DNA of 64,000 nucleotides, taken from positions 186,001 through 250,000 of the forward strand of contig NZ_VFVL01000002.1 of NCBI RefSeq assembly GCF_006442815.1. The letters are read 5' to 3'. Below, piece by piece: positions 8,282-16,539 of this stretch. The stretch is from Mesorhizobium sp. B2-4-3. GTDB lineage: Bacteria; Pseudomonadota; Alphaproteobacteria; Rhizobiales; Rhizobiaceae. The notes under the pieces were generated by a model. The model saw nothing but the letters and a program-made list of their open reading frames with translations. It made no database searches and was not told where the DNA came from. Position numbers and translations under genes: made by a program. Within the stretch, counting starts at the first letter, position 1. Every line of letters begins with the position of its first letter.

Positions 8282-10342
8282 TTACTTCGCGGCCGGCGGA
8301 ATGGTCAGCGTCGCGCCGAGCGGAAGGCGGCGCGGCTTGTAGTCCTTGTTGGCCTCGGAGATGAGCTTCCACTTGGTGGCGTCGCCATAAGCTTTCTTGG
8401 CAAGGTCCCAATAGGTATCGCCGGCTGCGATGGTGTGGCTGGTCTCGGCCGACTTGGTTTCAGCGGGCGCCGCGACCGCAGGCTTGGCCGGCTCGGCGGA
8501 TGGGGCCGGAGCAGGCGTCGCCGGAGCGGTTTCAGCAGGCTTCGTCCCCTCCGATGCCGGAGCGGCCTCGGTCGGGACACTCGGCGGCGTGCCGGCGATG
8601 TCGCTAGAACCGGAAGGCAAAGCCGGCATTGCCGGTTCGCTCGCGGCCGGTGCGGTCTCGGCCGGTTTTGCCGTCTCGGCTGCCGGCGCCTGGGCCGCGG
8701 CTGCAGGAGCGGCCTCAGCCGGCTTTGCCGCCGCCGCAATTTCGGTGATGCGGCCGTCAAGCTTCGGCGTGTAGGGCTGATGGGCGCCGAGATAGTCGGC
8801 CACCACCTGCTCCAGGCCGGGGCCGTAGTCATAGGCGTCCGTGGCCTTGTCGGCGAAAACCTTGTAGCCGTCGCCGCCCTGGCGGACGTAATTGTTGGTG
8901 GCGACGAGATACTGCTTGTCGGGATTGATCGGCGTCCAGGCGCCGTTCTCCATCACCTCGACCGATTTGACGCGGCCGGCATTGGGCGCGACCGACTTGT
9001 CGAATGAATATTTGAGGCCGGCAACCTGCGGGAAACGGCCGGCGCCGTCCTCGATCTGGCTGAGGCCGCTTTCGAGGCCCGCGACCAGGTCCTTGCCCGA
9101 GATCTTGAAGGTGGCCAGCGTGTTCTGGAAGGGCAGCACGGTCAGCACCTCGCCCATGGTCACCGTGCCCTGGTCGATCGAGGCGCGCAAGCCGCCGCCG
9201 TTCGAGACGACGATTTCGACGCCCTGGCCCTTGGTGCGGTCGAGGATGGCGTCGGAGACGAGATTGCCCATCTCGCACTCGCGCGCGCGGCAATTCTCGC
9301 GGCTGCCGTCGATCGCCTTGGCGGTCGCAGCCACTTGCTTGTTCTTCAGCGCCTCGATCGGCGCCCCGAGTTCCTTGATGCGGGCCAGCACGGCCGGATC
9401 GGGCGTGATCGACTTGTCGAGATAGATCGGGTCGCCGCTGGCCTCCTTGACGGCGCCGTTGTCGTCGAACACGACCTTGAATTCGCCGAGATATTTCGAA
9501 TAGGACGCCGCCTGCACCACCGGCACCTTGTAGCCGTCGGGGTTGTCGACCATCGTTGGATAGGGACCCTCGGCCTTCGGGTCGGTGTTCGACAGAAGCG
9601 TATGGCTGTGGCCGCCGACCACCACGTCGATACCCGGGATTTTCGCTATGACGTCGCGCTCGCGCCTATAGCCGATATGCGTCACGGCGATGATCTTGTC
9701 GATGCCTTGCGCCTTGAGCTTCTCGACCTCGGCCGTGATCGACTTGACATCGTCGGCGATGGCGATGTTCGGGCCGGGCGAGGCGAGTTCGGGCGTGTCG
9801 TTGGTGACGGCGCCGACGATGCCGATCTTCTGGCCGCCGACCTCGACGACGATGGACGGCTTGATCTTGCCCGCCGCACCCGACTTGTCGTTGGGCACGA
9901 CATTGGCGCTGACGATCGGGAACTTCGCCTTGTCAAGGTAGGGCACCAGGGCGGTCTCGCCGTCGTCGAATTCATGGTTGCCGAGCGTTACCGCGTCGGG
10001 CTTGATCTGATTGAGGAACTCCTCTTCCACCGCACCCTTGTAGGTGGTGTAGAACAGCGATCCCTGGAAGCTGTCGCCGGCGTTGAGCAGCAGCACGTTC
10101 TGGCCTTCGAGCTTCTTGCGCTGCTCGGCAATCGCCGTGATCAGCCGGCCGGCGCCGCCGATGCATTCGCCCTTGGTCTCCTCGTCGGCGGAACAGGTCG
10201 ACTCGTATTTGTTGTTGCCTTCGATGCGGCTGTGCCAATCGTTGAAATGCAGGATGTTCAGCGTGTAGTCGGCAAAAGACACGCCTGCCGACAGGCCGAG
10301 CGCCGAGGCCGACAGAGCTAGGATCGCGGCAATCTTCTTCAT
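8282..10342 (-). CDS. Periplasmic 5'-nucleotidase/UDP-sugar hydrolase-type phosphoesterase with C-terminal LysM
   Basis: 686 residues. Signal peptide at 1-23 (MKKIAAILALSASALGLSAG...). Metallophosphoesterase domain with metal-binding motifs NDWHSR (~residue 32), NAGDSFQGS, GNHEFDDG and GGHSHTLL. The 5'-nucleotidase C-terminal domain (SNGGGLRASIDQGTVTMGEVLTVLPFQN) follows. Next comes an ~80-residue Ala/Pro/Glu linker and finally a LysM module (SHTIAAGDTYWDLAKKAYG ... RLPLGATLTIPP). LysM is expected to hold the enzyme to peptidoglycan, which is unusual for this family. Likely role is scavenging phosphate and nucleosides from nucleotides. The ATG at 10342 gives a proper signal peptide; the frame opens upstream to 10453. 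Confidence 0.9.
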   Translation of the reverse strand: MKKIAAILALSASALGLSAGVSFADYTLNILHFNDWHSRIEGNNKYESTCSADEETKGECIGGAGRLITAIAEQRKKLEGQNVLLLNAGDSFQGSLFYTTYKGAVEEEFLNQIKPDAVTLGNHEFDDGETALVPYLDKAKFPIVSANVVPNDKSGAAGKIKPSIVVEVGGQKIGIVGAVTNDTPELASPGPNIAIADDVKSITAEVEKLKAQGIDKIIAVTHIGYRRERDVIAKIPGIDVVVGGHSHTLLSNTDPKAEGPYPTMVDNPDGYKVPVVQAASYSKYLGEFKVVFDDNGAVKEASGDPIYLDKSITPDPAVLARIKELGAPIEALKNKQVAATAKAIDGSRENCRARECEMGNLVSDAILDRTKGQGVEIVVSNGGGLRASIDQGTVTMGEVLTVLPFQNTLATFKISGKDLVAGLESGLSQIEDGAGRFPQVAGLKYSFDKSVAPNAGRVKSVEVMENGAWTPINPDKQYLVATNNYVRQGGDGYKVFADKATDAYDYGPGLEQVVADYLGAHQPYTPKLDGRITEIAAAAKPAEAAPAAAAQAPAAETAKPAETAPAASEPAMPALPSGSSDIAGTPPSVPTEAAPASEGTKPAETAPATPAPAPSAEPAKPAVAAPAETKSAETSHTIAAGDTYWDLAKKAYGDATKWKLISEANKDYKPRRLPLGATLTIPPAAK

Positions 10343-10478
10343 CTTCGTCTCCCGGATAAGCTGACTTCGAATATGCTTAACGCCCTCGCTTGACTGGAAA
10401 ATAACAGTCAGCTCCAGGTCATGTTCACATCGGGTTCCGGTCGATGCAAGCACAAATCAGGGAGATGTTTGCCGGCAC

Positions 10479-10508
10479 AAAAAAGGACGACGGCTTGCGC
10501 CGCCGTCC
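10479..10508 (-). terminator. Terminator of omp10
   Basis: On the minus strand GGACGGCGGC-GCAA-GCCGTCGTCC (10508-10485, one G-T pair) is followed by a run of six T (10484-10479), 26 bp after the omp10 stop. Confidence 0.8.
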
Positions 10509-10533
10509 CTGTCAGCCGAAGATTTGCGAACTC

Positions 10534-10908
10534 TCAAGCCCGGCGCGTCAGCACGAAATTCTGGCCGCTGGCGCTGGTGCAGTTGAGCTGGCTGGTGGAG
10601 ATCATCAGGCAGTTGAAGCTGACCGGGGTCTGGCGGATCAGCGAGGTGCCGTGGATCTCGACCGAGGTCGCTCCGGTCATGGTGTAGCTGCCCTCCGACA
10701 GCTTCTGGCCGGTGTCGGTGGCGACGGTGGTGAAGCTGCCGGCCGCGAAGGTCGACAGGCCGGTGCCCTTAGCGTCGATCCAGTTGCCCTCGACGCCCTT
10801 CGGCGCCGCCATCGAAGGTTGGTCCGCGGGGCCGGTGGTGGTGCAGGCGGCCGCAGCCAGAAGGCTTGCCGCGGCGCCTGCCGAAAGCAGTTTGCGCGCA
10901 ATGGTCAT
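10534..10908 (-). CDS. omp10: Outer-membrane lipoprotein Omp10 family (Inh/AprI-like barrel)
   Basis: 124 residues. A lipoprotein signal peptide ends at the lipobox ...LLAAAAC; the mature part GVEGNWIDAKGTGLSTFAAGSFTTVATDTGQKLSEGSY ... SFNCLMISTSQLNCTSASGQNFVLTRR aligns by eye with Brucella Omp10. Two Cys (FNC, LNC) could form a disulfide. In Brucella, Omp10 is a surface lipoprotein linked to membrane integrity. The start at 10908 gives the expected MTIARKLLSAGAAAS signal; the longer frame (to 11025) does not. Own terminator downstream, hairpin upstream: monocistronic. Confidence 0.88.
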   Translation of the reverse strand: MTIARKLLSAGAAASLLAAAACTTTGPADQPSMAAPKGVEGNWIDAKGTGLSTFAAGSFTTVATDTGQKLSEGSYTMTGATSVEIHGTSLIRQTPVSFNCLMISTSQLNCTSASGQNFVLTRRA

Positions 10909-10940
10909 TTTTGAAAATCCTCTCCTCAGTCCGCATCCTT

Positions 10941-10965
10941 CAATCGCCCGATTTCCGGGCGATTG
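10941..10965 (-). terminator. Hairpin between homospermidine synthase and omp10
   Basis: CAATCGCCCG (10941-10950) and CGGGCGATTG (10956-10965) make a perfect 10-bp stem with a 5-nt loop, 29 bp past the hss stop and 32 bp before omp10. No T-run follows on the minus strand, so termination is only probable. Confidence 0.5.
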
Positions 10966-10994
10966 CAAGGCGGTGGCTCTGGTCAGTCCCGGCG

Positions 10995-12440
10995 CTATCG
11001 GACCAGAATGTTGCGGAACTGCCATGGATCGTCCTTGTCCAGGTCCTCCGGGAAGAGACCCGGCCGATTGTCCAGCGGCGTCCAGTCAGTGTAGTAGCCC
11101 CTGACCGGCCCGAGATAAGGCGACTGCACTTCGAGGCAACGCCGGTAGTCCATCTCGTCGGCCTCGACGATGCCAGCGGTCGGATTCTCCAGCGCCCAGA
11201 CCATGCCGGCGAGCACCGCCGAGGTGACCTGCAGGCCAGTGGCGTTCTGGTAGGGAGCGAGCTTGCGCGCCTCGGCCAGCGACAGCTGCGAGCCGTACCA
11301 GTAGGCGTTCTTGTCGTGGCCGTAGAGCAGCACGCCGAGCTCGTCGACGCCGTCGACCAGCTCGTTTTCGTCGAGCACGTGGTGAACCGGCTGCGGCTTG
11401 CCGGCGGCGCCGAACATCTCGTCCAGCGACAGCAAGGCGTCGTTGCAAGGATGGTAGGCGTAGTGGCAAGTCGGGCGGTATTGGAGCTTGCCCTTCTTCG
11501 AGCGCACGGTGAAGAAGTCGGCGATCGAGATCGCCTCGTTATGCGTCACCAAGAGGCCGTATTGCGCGCCCGGCGTCGGGCACCAGCTGCGCACTCGCGT
11601 GTTGGCGCCGGGCTGCTCCAGATAGATCGCCGACTTGGAGCCGTGCTTGTGCTTCTTGCCGTTCTTCGGCATCCAGTTTTCATGCGTGCCCCAGCCGAGC
11701 TCGGCCGGCTGCAGGCCCTCCGAGATGAAGCCTTCGACCGACCAGGTGTTCCAGAACACGTTCATCGGCTTCGGCTTCTTGGTGCGCTGGGTGTCGCGCT
11801 CGGCGATATGGATGCCCTTGACGCCAGCCTTCTTCATCAGCCTGGCCCAGGCCTCGCGGTCTTCCTGGGCGGGCTCCGAAAACTCAAGACCGAGATCGGT
11901 GGCGAGGTTGACCAGCGCCTTCTTGACGAACCACGAGACCATGCCGGGATTGGCGCCGCAGGTGGAGACCGCCGTCGGGCCGCCGGGCTTGTCCTGCTTT
12001 TCCTGGATCATCGCCTCGCGCAGCGCATAGTTGGTGCGGCTGGCATTGTCGGCCTCGGCGTCGAAATAGAAGCCGAGCCACGGCTCGACGACGGTGTCGA
12101 TGTAAAGCACGCCGAGCTTGCGGCACAATTTCATCAGGTCCACCGAGCCGGTGTCGACCGACAGGTTGACGCAAAAGCCCTGGCCGCCGCCATTGGTCAG
12201 GAGCGGCGTCAGCAGCTTCTTGTAATTCTTCTCGGTCACCGCGTCCTGCATGAAGGCGATGCCGCGCTCGTCGAGCAGCTTGCGGTCGGTGTCGCGCGGG
12301 TCGATGACCGTCATGCGCGACTTGTCGAACTTGAAATGGCGCTCGATCAGCGGCAGCGTTCCCCGTCCGATCGAGCCGAAGCCGATCATCACGACAGGGC
12401 CGGTGATTTCACCGTAAACGGGCCAGTTTTCATTCGCCAT
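10995..12440 (-). CDS. hss: Homospermidine synthase
   Basis: NAD-dependent cytoplasmic enzyme making sym-homospermidine from two putrescine molecules, the hallmark polyamine of rhizobia. 481 residues with an N-terminal Rossmann motif VVMIGFGSIGRGTLPLIERHF (residues ~16-36), then the family's STCGANPGMVSWFVKKAL, RDTQRTKKPKPMNVFWNTWSVEGF and NPTAGIVEADEMDYRRCLEV blocks. GGAGTG precedes the ATG at 12440. Not in an operon; its putrescine substrate could come from the decarboxylase at 37057-38190. Confidence 0.94.
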   Translation of the reverse strand: MANENWPVYGEITGPVVMIGFGSIGRGTLPLIERHFKFDKSRMTVIDPRDTDRKLLDERGIAFMQDAVTEKNYKKLLTPLLTNGGGQGFCVNLSVDTGSVDLMKLCRKLGVLYIDTVVEPWLGFYFDAEADNASRTNYALREAMIQEKQDKPGGPTAVSTCGANPGMVSWFVKKALVNLATDLGLEFSEPAQEDREAWARLMKKAGVKGIHIAERDTQRTKKPKPMNVFWNTWSVEGFISEGLQPAELGWGTHENWMPKNGKKHKHGSKSAIYLEQPGANTRVRSWCPTPGAQYGLLVTHNEAISIADFFTVRSKKGKLQYRPTCHYAYHPCNDALLSLDEMFGAAGKPQPVHHVLDENELVDGVDELGVLLYGHDKNAYWYGSQLSLAEARKLAPYQNATGLQVTSAVLAGMVWALENPTAGIVEADEMDYRRCLEVQSPYLGPVRGYYTDWTPLDNRPGLFPEDLDKDDPWQFRNILVR

Positions 12441-12571
12441 TTTTTCGCACACTCCTTCAAACACGCGCAAAACCGGGCATTTTCGCCCGACGGCCAAGCG
12501 CTACACCACAGATCATTGTCATAAACCAGCGAAAAGCACCAACCGCCGGCCAGGCCAGGCTGGCACCTTGG

Positions 12572-13507
12572 TTAAGGCGTGCAGGCCATGCCGCTGAGGA
12601 ATTCGACCAGCCGGTCGCGGTCGGCGGTCAGGCCCTTGTAGTCGAGCTGGGCTTGGTCGAGCGCGTTGAGCTGCTCCACGAAGGATGCAGCCAGCGCTGC
12701 CCGGTCCGGGTGGGCATCGAGCACCTTGAGCGGATCGAGATGGATGCGGATGGTGAAGAGGATGTCGCGCGACGCGGGAAGCTTGCGCAGCGTCTGGCGT
12801 TCGACGCGTATGAAGGCGTGGGCGTCGACATCGCCGTCGGGGAAGCGGCTCGGGCGGTTGGTGGCGCGGTCGATGCGCTCGACATTGGAGAGCGGATGAT
12901 AGAGCGCGTCGCCGGCCTGGATCGACCAGTTGAAGCGTTCGACCGCCTGGCCCTGCAGGCCGTCGAACATGCGGTTGATGAGCTCGGCCGGCCGCGTGCC
13001 GGGTCCGAATCCAGGCACCGGTTCGTGGATATCCTGCAGCGGCTTGCCGAATTTCTCCTGCAGCGACCAGGACGAAGGGAAGCAGAGCGAACCGGCGGCG
13101 AGCCGCCAGCCGCGCTCGTCGCGGCGCATCAGGATCAGGTCTTCCTGTACGAGCAGGGATGCTCTCGCAAGCGGCGCGTTGCGTAGGGTAGGCGGCAGCC
13201 GGTCGGTCGCGCTTGCGAGGCCGATGACCTCGACATCCGAGCCGGTGCAGCGATGGGTGCGCGGGTGTTTCGCGATGAGATGCGGGCTGAGCAGGACCAG
13301 CACTTCGCTTTGCGCGTCGCGGGTGTCGACCTCCTCGACAAAGACCTTTTCGGGGATATCGGCATAGAGCCGCTGCTTTTCGGCCAGATGCGGCAGCAGG
13401 AATTCATCGACCTCGATCCAGCGCTCGATTTCGAGCGGCTTCAGCCCGACGGTGAAGAGTTTCGAGGACCCATCATAGGGCGTATGGGTCGGCTGGCGAA
13501 TTGTCAT
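12572..13507 (-). CDS. DUF3445 family protein (haem-dependent oxidative N-demethylase-like)
   Basis: 311 residues, soluble. The sequence (YDGSSKLFTVGLKPLEIERWIEVDE ... GWRLAAGSLCFPSSWSLQEKFGKPLQDIHEPVPGF ... RVERQTLRKLPASRDILFTIRIHLDPL) matches DUF3445, whose fungal member HODM is a haem oxidase that demethylates N-methyl substrates. The conserved HEPVP and ERQTL segments are present. It lies 40 bp downstream of the pabB/class IV pair on the same strand and may be co-transcribed. The bacterial substrate is unknown. Confidence 0.75.
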   Translation of the reverse strand: MTIRQPTHTPYDGSSKLFTVGLKPLEIERWIEVDEFLLPHLAEKQRLYADIPEKVFVEEVDTRDAQSEVLVLLSPHLIAKHPRTHRCTGSDVEVIGLASATDRLPPTLRNAPLARASLLVQEDLILMRRDERGWRLAAGSLCFPSSWSLQEKFGKPLQDIHEPVPGFGPGTRPAELINRMFDGLQGQAVERFNWSIQAGDALYHPLSNVERIDRATNRPSRFPDGDVDAHAFIRVERQTLRKLPASRDILFTIRIHLDPLKVLDAHPDRAALAASFVEQLNALDQAQLDYKGLTADRDRLVEFLSGMACTP

Positions 13508-13547
13508 GTCCGCTTGGGTTCTATCCAGTTCCTGTCTCCTGGCTCGA

Positions 13548-14210
13548 TCAGCCCAGTTGCGCCGGGATCAGCCCGCGCAGCGAATTGCCGACGAGGATCG
13601 CCTTCGCCGCCTTCAGGTCGTCGAAGCTGTATATCGCTTCCACCGCGCGGCCTTCGTCCAGAAGCTGGCCGCGCAATATTCCAGGCAAAAGGCCGCAGTC
13701 GAGCCGAGGCGTGGCGAGCGGGCCGCTGCCGAAATCGGCGAAGAGGTTGGTGATCGTGCCCTCGCAGAGCTCGCCGCGTTCGTTGGCTAAAAGCACTTCG
13801 TCGGCGCGGGTGGCGAGATATTCGGCGCGCGCCTGCGTGTAGATCTGGCGCCGGCTTGTCTTGTGGCGCAGCAGCGTGTCGCCGGAATCGAGGCGGATAC
13901 GCGCCAGCTGCAGCCGCCAGACCTTGTCCGCCGGCAGCGGTTCGTAGGCTTGAGCCGCGGCCGTCGCGTCGCCATTCCGCTGCAAGGCAAGGCGCACGCG
14001 TAAGGCAGTTCCGTGTCCGCTGACGGTGTTCGCAAGCACCTCGCCGATTCGCCCGGGATCGCAGGCGAAGCCGAGTTCGGCGGCGGACGCATAAAGCCTG
14101 GCAAGATGGCGCTCGAAGCGCAGGAAGCCGGAACCAGGCTCCCAGCGCATGGTCTCGATCAGTTCGAAGCCGGCGCCGTTCCCGTCGCGAAGCGCGCTTT
14201 CAACAGACAC
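13548..14210 (-). CDS. Class IV PLP aminotransferase family protein (aminodeoxychorismate lyase-like)
   Basis: 220 residues. RRQIYTQARAEYLATRADEVLLANERGELCEGTITNLFADF carries the class IV signature, and the end DLKAAKAILVGNSLRGLIPAQL is typical. HKTSRRQIY probably holds the PLP lysine. The likely role is 4-amino-4-deoxychorismate to p-aminobenzoate for folate, given the upstream pabB. The start is a GTG at 14210 with GGAGGAG 8 nt upstream, so the gene overlaps the 3' end of pabB by 52 bp in another frame. A pabC label is plausible but not proven. Confidence 0.8.
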   Translation of the reverse strand: MSVESALRDGNGAGFELIETMRWEPGSGFLRFERHLARLYASAAELGFACDPGRIGEVLANTVSGHGTALRVRLALQRNGDATAAAQAYEPLPADKVWRLQLARIRLDSGDTLLRHKTSRRQIYTQARAEYLATRADEVLLANERGELCEGTITNLFADFGSGPLATPRLDCGLLPGILRGQLLDEGRAVEAIYSFDDLKAAKAILVGNSLRGLIPAQLG

Positions 14211-15304
14211 TCCCGATACTCCTCCTCGGCGGTCGAATCGAAGACGACGCCGCCGCCGACATTGTAGACGGCCTCGCCGTCGGCAAAGAGCGAGATGGTG
14301 CGGATCGCCACCGAAAACCGCATCCTGCCGCCGGGCGCGATCCAGCCGATGGCGCCGCAATAGACGTCTCGCGGTGCGTCTTCCAGCTCATGCAGGATTT
14401 CCATGGCGCGGATTTTCGGCGCGCCGGTGATCGAGCCGCAGGGAAAGAGCGCGGCGAAGACCTGGCGGATGCCGATACCGGGCAAAAGCCGCGCCCGCAC
14501 ACGGCTCACCATCTGGTGCACCGTCGGATAGGTCTCGATGCGGAACAGTTCCGGCACGTCCAGCGTGCCGACTTCGCTGATCAGCGAGATGTCGTTGCGC
14601 AAGAGGTCGACGATCATCCGGTTCTCGGCCTGGTTCTTCTCGTCGTTGCGCAGGAAAGCCTTCAGCCGCGCGTCCTCGGCCTTGGTCGCGCCGCGTGGCG
14701 CGGTGCCCTTCATCGGGTGTGTCTCGATCATGCCGTCGGCATCGATCTCGAAGAACAATTCGGGTGAGCGCGACAGGACGATCGGATCGCCGAGCGAGAC
14801 CAGCGCGCCATATTTGACCGGCTGGCGTTCGGTCAGCGCGTCGAAGGCCGCAAGCGGATCGCCGGACCATTGCGCACGGACCGGGAAGGTGAGGTTGCCC
14901 TGGTAGCAATCACCCTTGCGGATGTGGTCGTGGAGGCGCGCGAAGCGGCCGGCATAGTCCTCGACGGACCATGTTGCCCTTGCATCGAAGATCGGGCCAT
15001 TGCTGGCGGGTCCCGCGTTTTGCGGCACCGCCTGCTCGACAGGCGCATCGAAGACGCCAAGGCAGACCAGCGGCGCGCGGCGGCCTTCGGGCAGCAGCGG
15101 CATCAGTTTCGGCTCGAGCAGGTAACCGGCTTCGTAGGCGAAGTAGCCGGCCAGCCATTTGCCGGAGTCCGATGCGGCCTGCGCCCTTTCGAGCGCGGAC
15201 ATGAACTCTTCGGCGTCCTGCGCAATGATGATCTCGCGCGGCCGGTCGAAAACGAGCTGGCGAGCGGTCGCGTCGTTGCGGAAAATGGCTGCGGGCAGGG
15301 ACAT
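14159..15304 (-). CDS. pabB: Aminodeoxychorismate synthase component I
   Basis: 381 residues, chorismate-binding fold: GDCYQGNLTFPVRAQW, LFFEIDADGMIETHPMKGTAPRG, EKNQAENRMIVDLLRNDISLISEVGTL and FPCGSITGAPKIRAMEIL motifs. It aminates chorismate for p-aminobenzoate and folate. Shorter than fused PabB proteins and without a glutamine amidotransferase domain. Start ATG 15304 (MSLPAAIFRND). Translationally coupled to the overlapping class IV aminotransferase. Confidence 0.9.
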   Translation of the reverse strand: MSLPAAIFRNDATARQLVFDRPREIIIAQDAEEFMSALERAQAASDSGKWLAGYFAYEAGYLLEPKLMPLLPEGRRAPLVCLGVFDAPVEQAVPQNAGPASNGPIFDARATWSVEDYAGRFARLHDHIRKGDCYQGNLTFPVRAQWSGDPLAAFDALTERQPVKYGALVSLGDPIVLSRSPELFFEIDADGMIETHPMKGTAPRGATKAEDARLKAFLRNDEKNQAENRMIVDLLRNDISLISEVGTLDVPELFRIETYPTVHQMVSRVRARLLPGIGIRQVFAALFPCGSITGAPKIRAMEILHELEDAPRDVYCGAIGWIAPGGRMRFSVAIRTISLFADGEAVYNVGGGVVFDSTAEEEYRECLLKARFATGTAPASN

Positions 15305-15401
15305 GAGCCTCGGATGCGGACAATTCAGTCGACCGCTCTATATGGGGGCCCGGCGGGGCGCAATCGAGGGAGCGGCGTCCGGAGGCGCAAAGGTGGCTGG
15401 C

Positions 15402-15431
15402 CCAAAACAAAGACGGCGCCCGTAAGGACGC
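15402..15431 (-). terminator. Terminator after the helix-hairpin-helix protein gene
   Basis: Minus-strand GGCGGCGTCC-TTAC-GGGCGCCGTC (two G-T pairs) followed by TTTGTTTTG, about 28 bp past the stop at 15459. Confidence 0.6.
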
Positions 15432-15458
15432 CGCCTTGCTGCCAACCAGGCTGGCTCG

Positions 15459-16184
15459 TCAGGTGTTGCTTACGGTTCCGGCCGTCGGGAACTGGCGGGC
15501 GAATTCGGCCTCGTTGCCGGCGGCGAGCAATTTCGCCTGCTCGATCCATTTTTCGCGCGCGATACGGCCGTCGAAATTGAGCACCTCCTCAATGCGCTTG
15601 ACGTCGGCGGCGGTCCAGGCGGCGATCTGGGCATAGGTGGTGACGCCCAGGCCTTTGAGCAGCCTTTCGTTGACCGGGCCGATGCCGATGAGGCGGCGCA
15701 GATTGTCGGCCTTGCCGGTCGCGGCCTGCGGCGCGGCGGCTTTCTTGGCCACGGGCGCTGCCGCCTTCTTGGGCGCGGTGGACTTGGCCGCCGGCTTCGG
15801 TGCCGCTGCAGTCTTCGTTGCGGCCGGCTTCGTTGCGGCCGGCTTCTTTGCGGTGGCGGGCTTTGCGGGCGCGGTCTTTGCCGCCGCCGATGTCGCGGGC
15901 GTCGACATCAGCGCCGCCGGCGCCGGTGTGGCGGCCTTATCGGCGCCGGCCTTGGCGGAAGGCGCGTCGCGCAGCCGGCTTTCGAGATCGGCGCGGGCGC
16001 GGCCGCAGGCGTCGAGCTCGCCCTTCAACCGATCGCTGTCGGCGCGCAGCCTATCGCGCTCGCTTCGCGTGCGGTCGAGATCGCCACGCAGACTGTCGAG
16101 CTCGCCGCGCAAGCGGCCCCAGATGAACCAGCCAACCAGGATACCCACAACGAACGCCAGGAGCATGTAGAAGAAAGTGCTCAT
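15459..16184 (-). CDS. Membrane-anchored coiled-coil protein with Ala/Lys-rich linker and helix-hairpin-helix end
   Basis: 241 residues. An N-terminal membrane helix (FFYMLLAFVVGILVGWFIWG) is followed by a heptad-rich coil (ELDSLRGDLDRTRSERDRLRADSDRLKGELDACG, residues ~27-60). Then comes an ~85-residue stretch of Ala, Lys, Pro and Thr repeats (KPATAKKPAATKPAATKTAAAPKPA). The C-terminal ~75 residues (DNLRRLIGIGPVNERLLKGLGVTTYAQIAAWTAADVKRIEEVLNF) are a helix-hairpin-helix/DUF4332-like domain. The linker resembles histone-H1-like tails, which suggests nucleic acid contact, but the function is unknown. Confidence 0.7.
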   Translation of the reverse strand: MSTFFYMLLAFVVGILVGWFIWGRLRGELDSLRGDLDRTRSERDRLRADSDRLKGELDACGRARADLESRLRDAPSAKAGADKAATPAPAALMSTPATSAAAKTAPAKPATAKKPAATKPAATKTAAAPKPAAKSTAPKKAAAPVAKKAAAPQAATGKADNLRRLIGIGPVNERLLKGLGVTTYAQIAAWTAADVKRIEEVLNFDGRIAREKWIEQAKLLAAGNEAEFARQFPTAGTVSNT

Positions 16185-16539
16185 TTCTCTCTCCAGTCCG
16201 ATCTGTCGGCCGAGGCCCGGAAAGGCGAGCTCACGCCAAGAATCGTCAAAGGTTCCATGGTCGGCGGAATCGCCGGCTTCAATCGAGCCATCGGCGTTCG
16301 GCCTTGTCCGGGCCGACGGCCATCATCGCATTCGCCGTGGCGTAGCGGCCGGCCATCTCTGACCCGCGCGATGCGTCCGGCTGAGCTTGAGGCCGGACGC
16401 TATCATATGGCTTGTCGAAAGCTAGTTGAAAAATGCGCCGGAGAGTTATTCAAGAACAGCTATTTAGGGCAAGAATAGACCCTTGCTAATATGCATCCCG
16501 GCTAAACTATTGCGACCGATGCCTGCGCTGTTGCTGTCG
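16185..16539. other. Intergenic region with one perfect inverted repeat
   Basis: 355 bp between the helix-hairpin-helix gene and pepF. GCGTCCGGC (16373-16381) and GCCGGACGC (16392-16400) form a 9-bp perfect stem with a 10-nt loop; it could end pepF transcription, although no T-run follows. The AT-richer part at 16430-16510 shows no convincing gene. No ORF here has family similarity. Confidence 0.5.

Noticed and set aside
10391..10412. TGACTG/CAGTCA inverted repeat upstream of the 5'-nucleotidase as a Pho or other operator
   Set aside because: Arms are only 6 bp and do not match a Pho box; too weak to claim.
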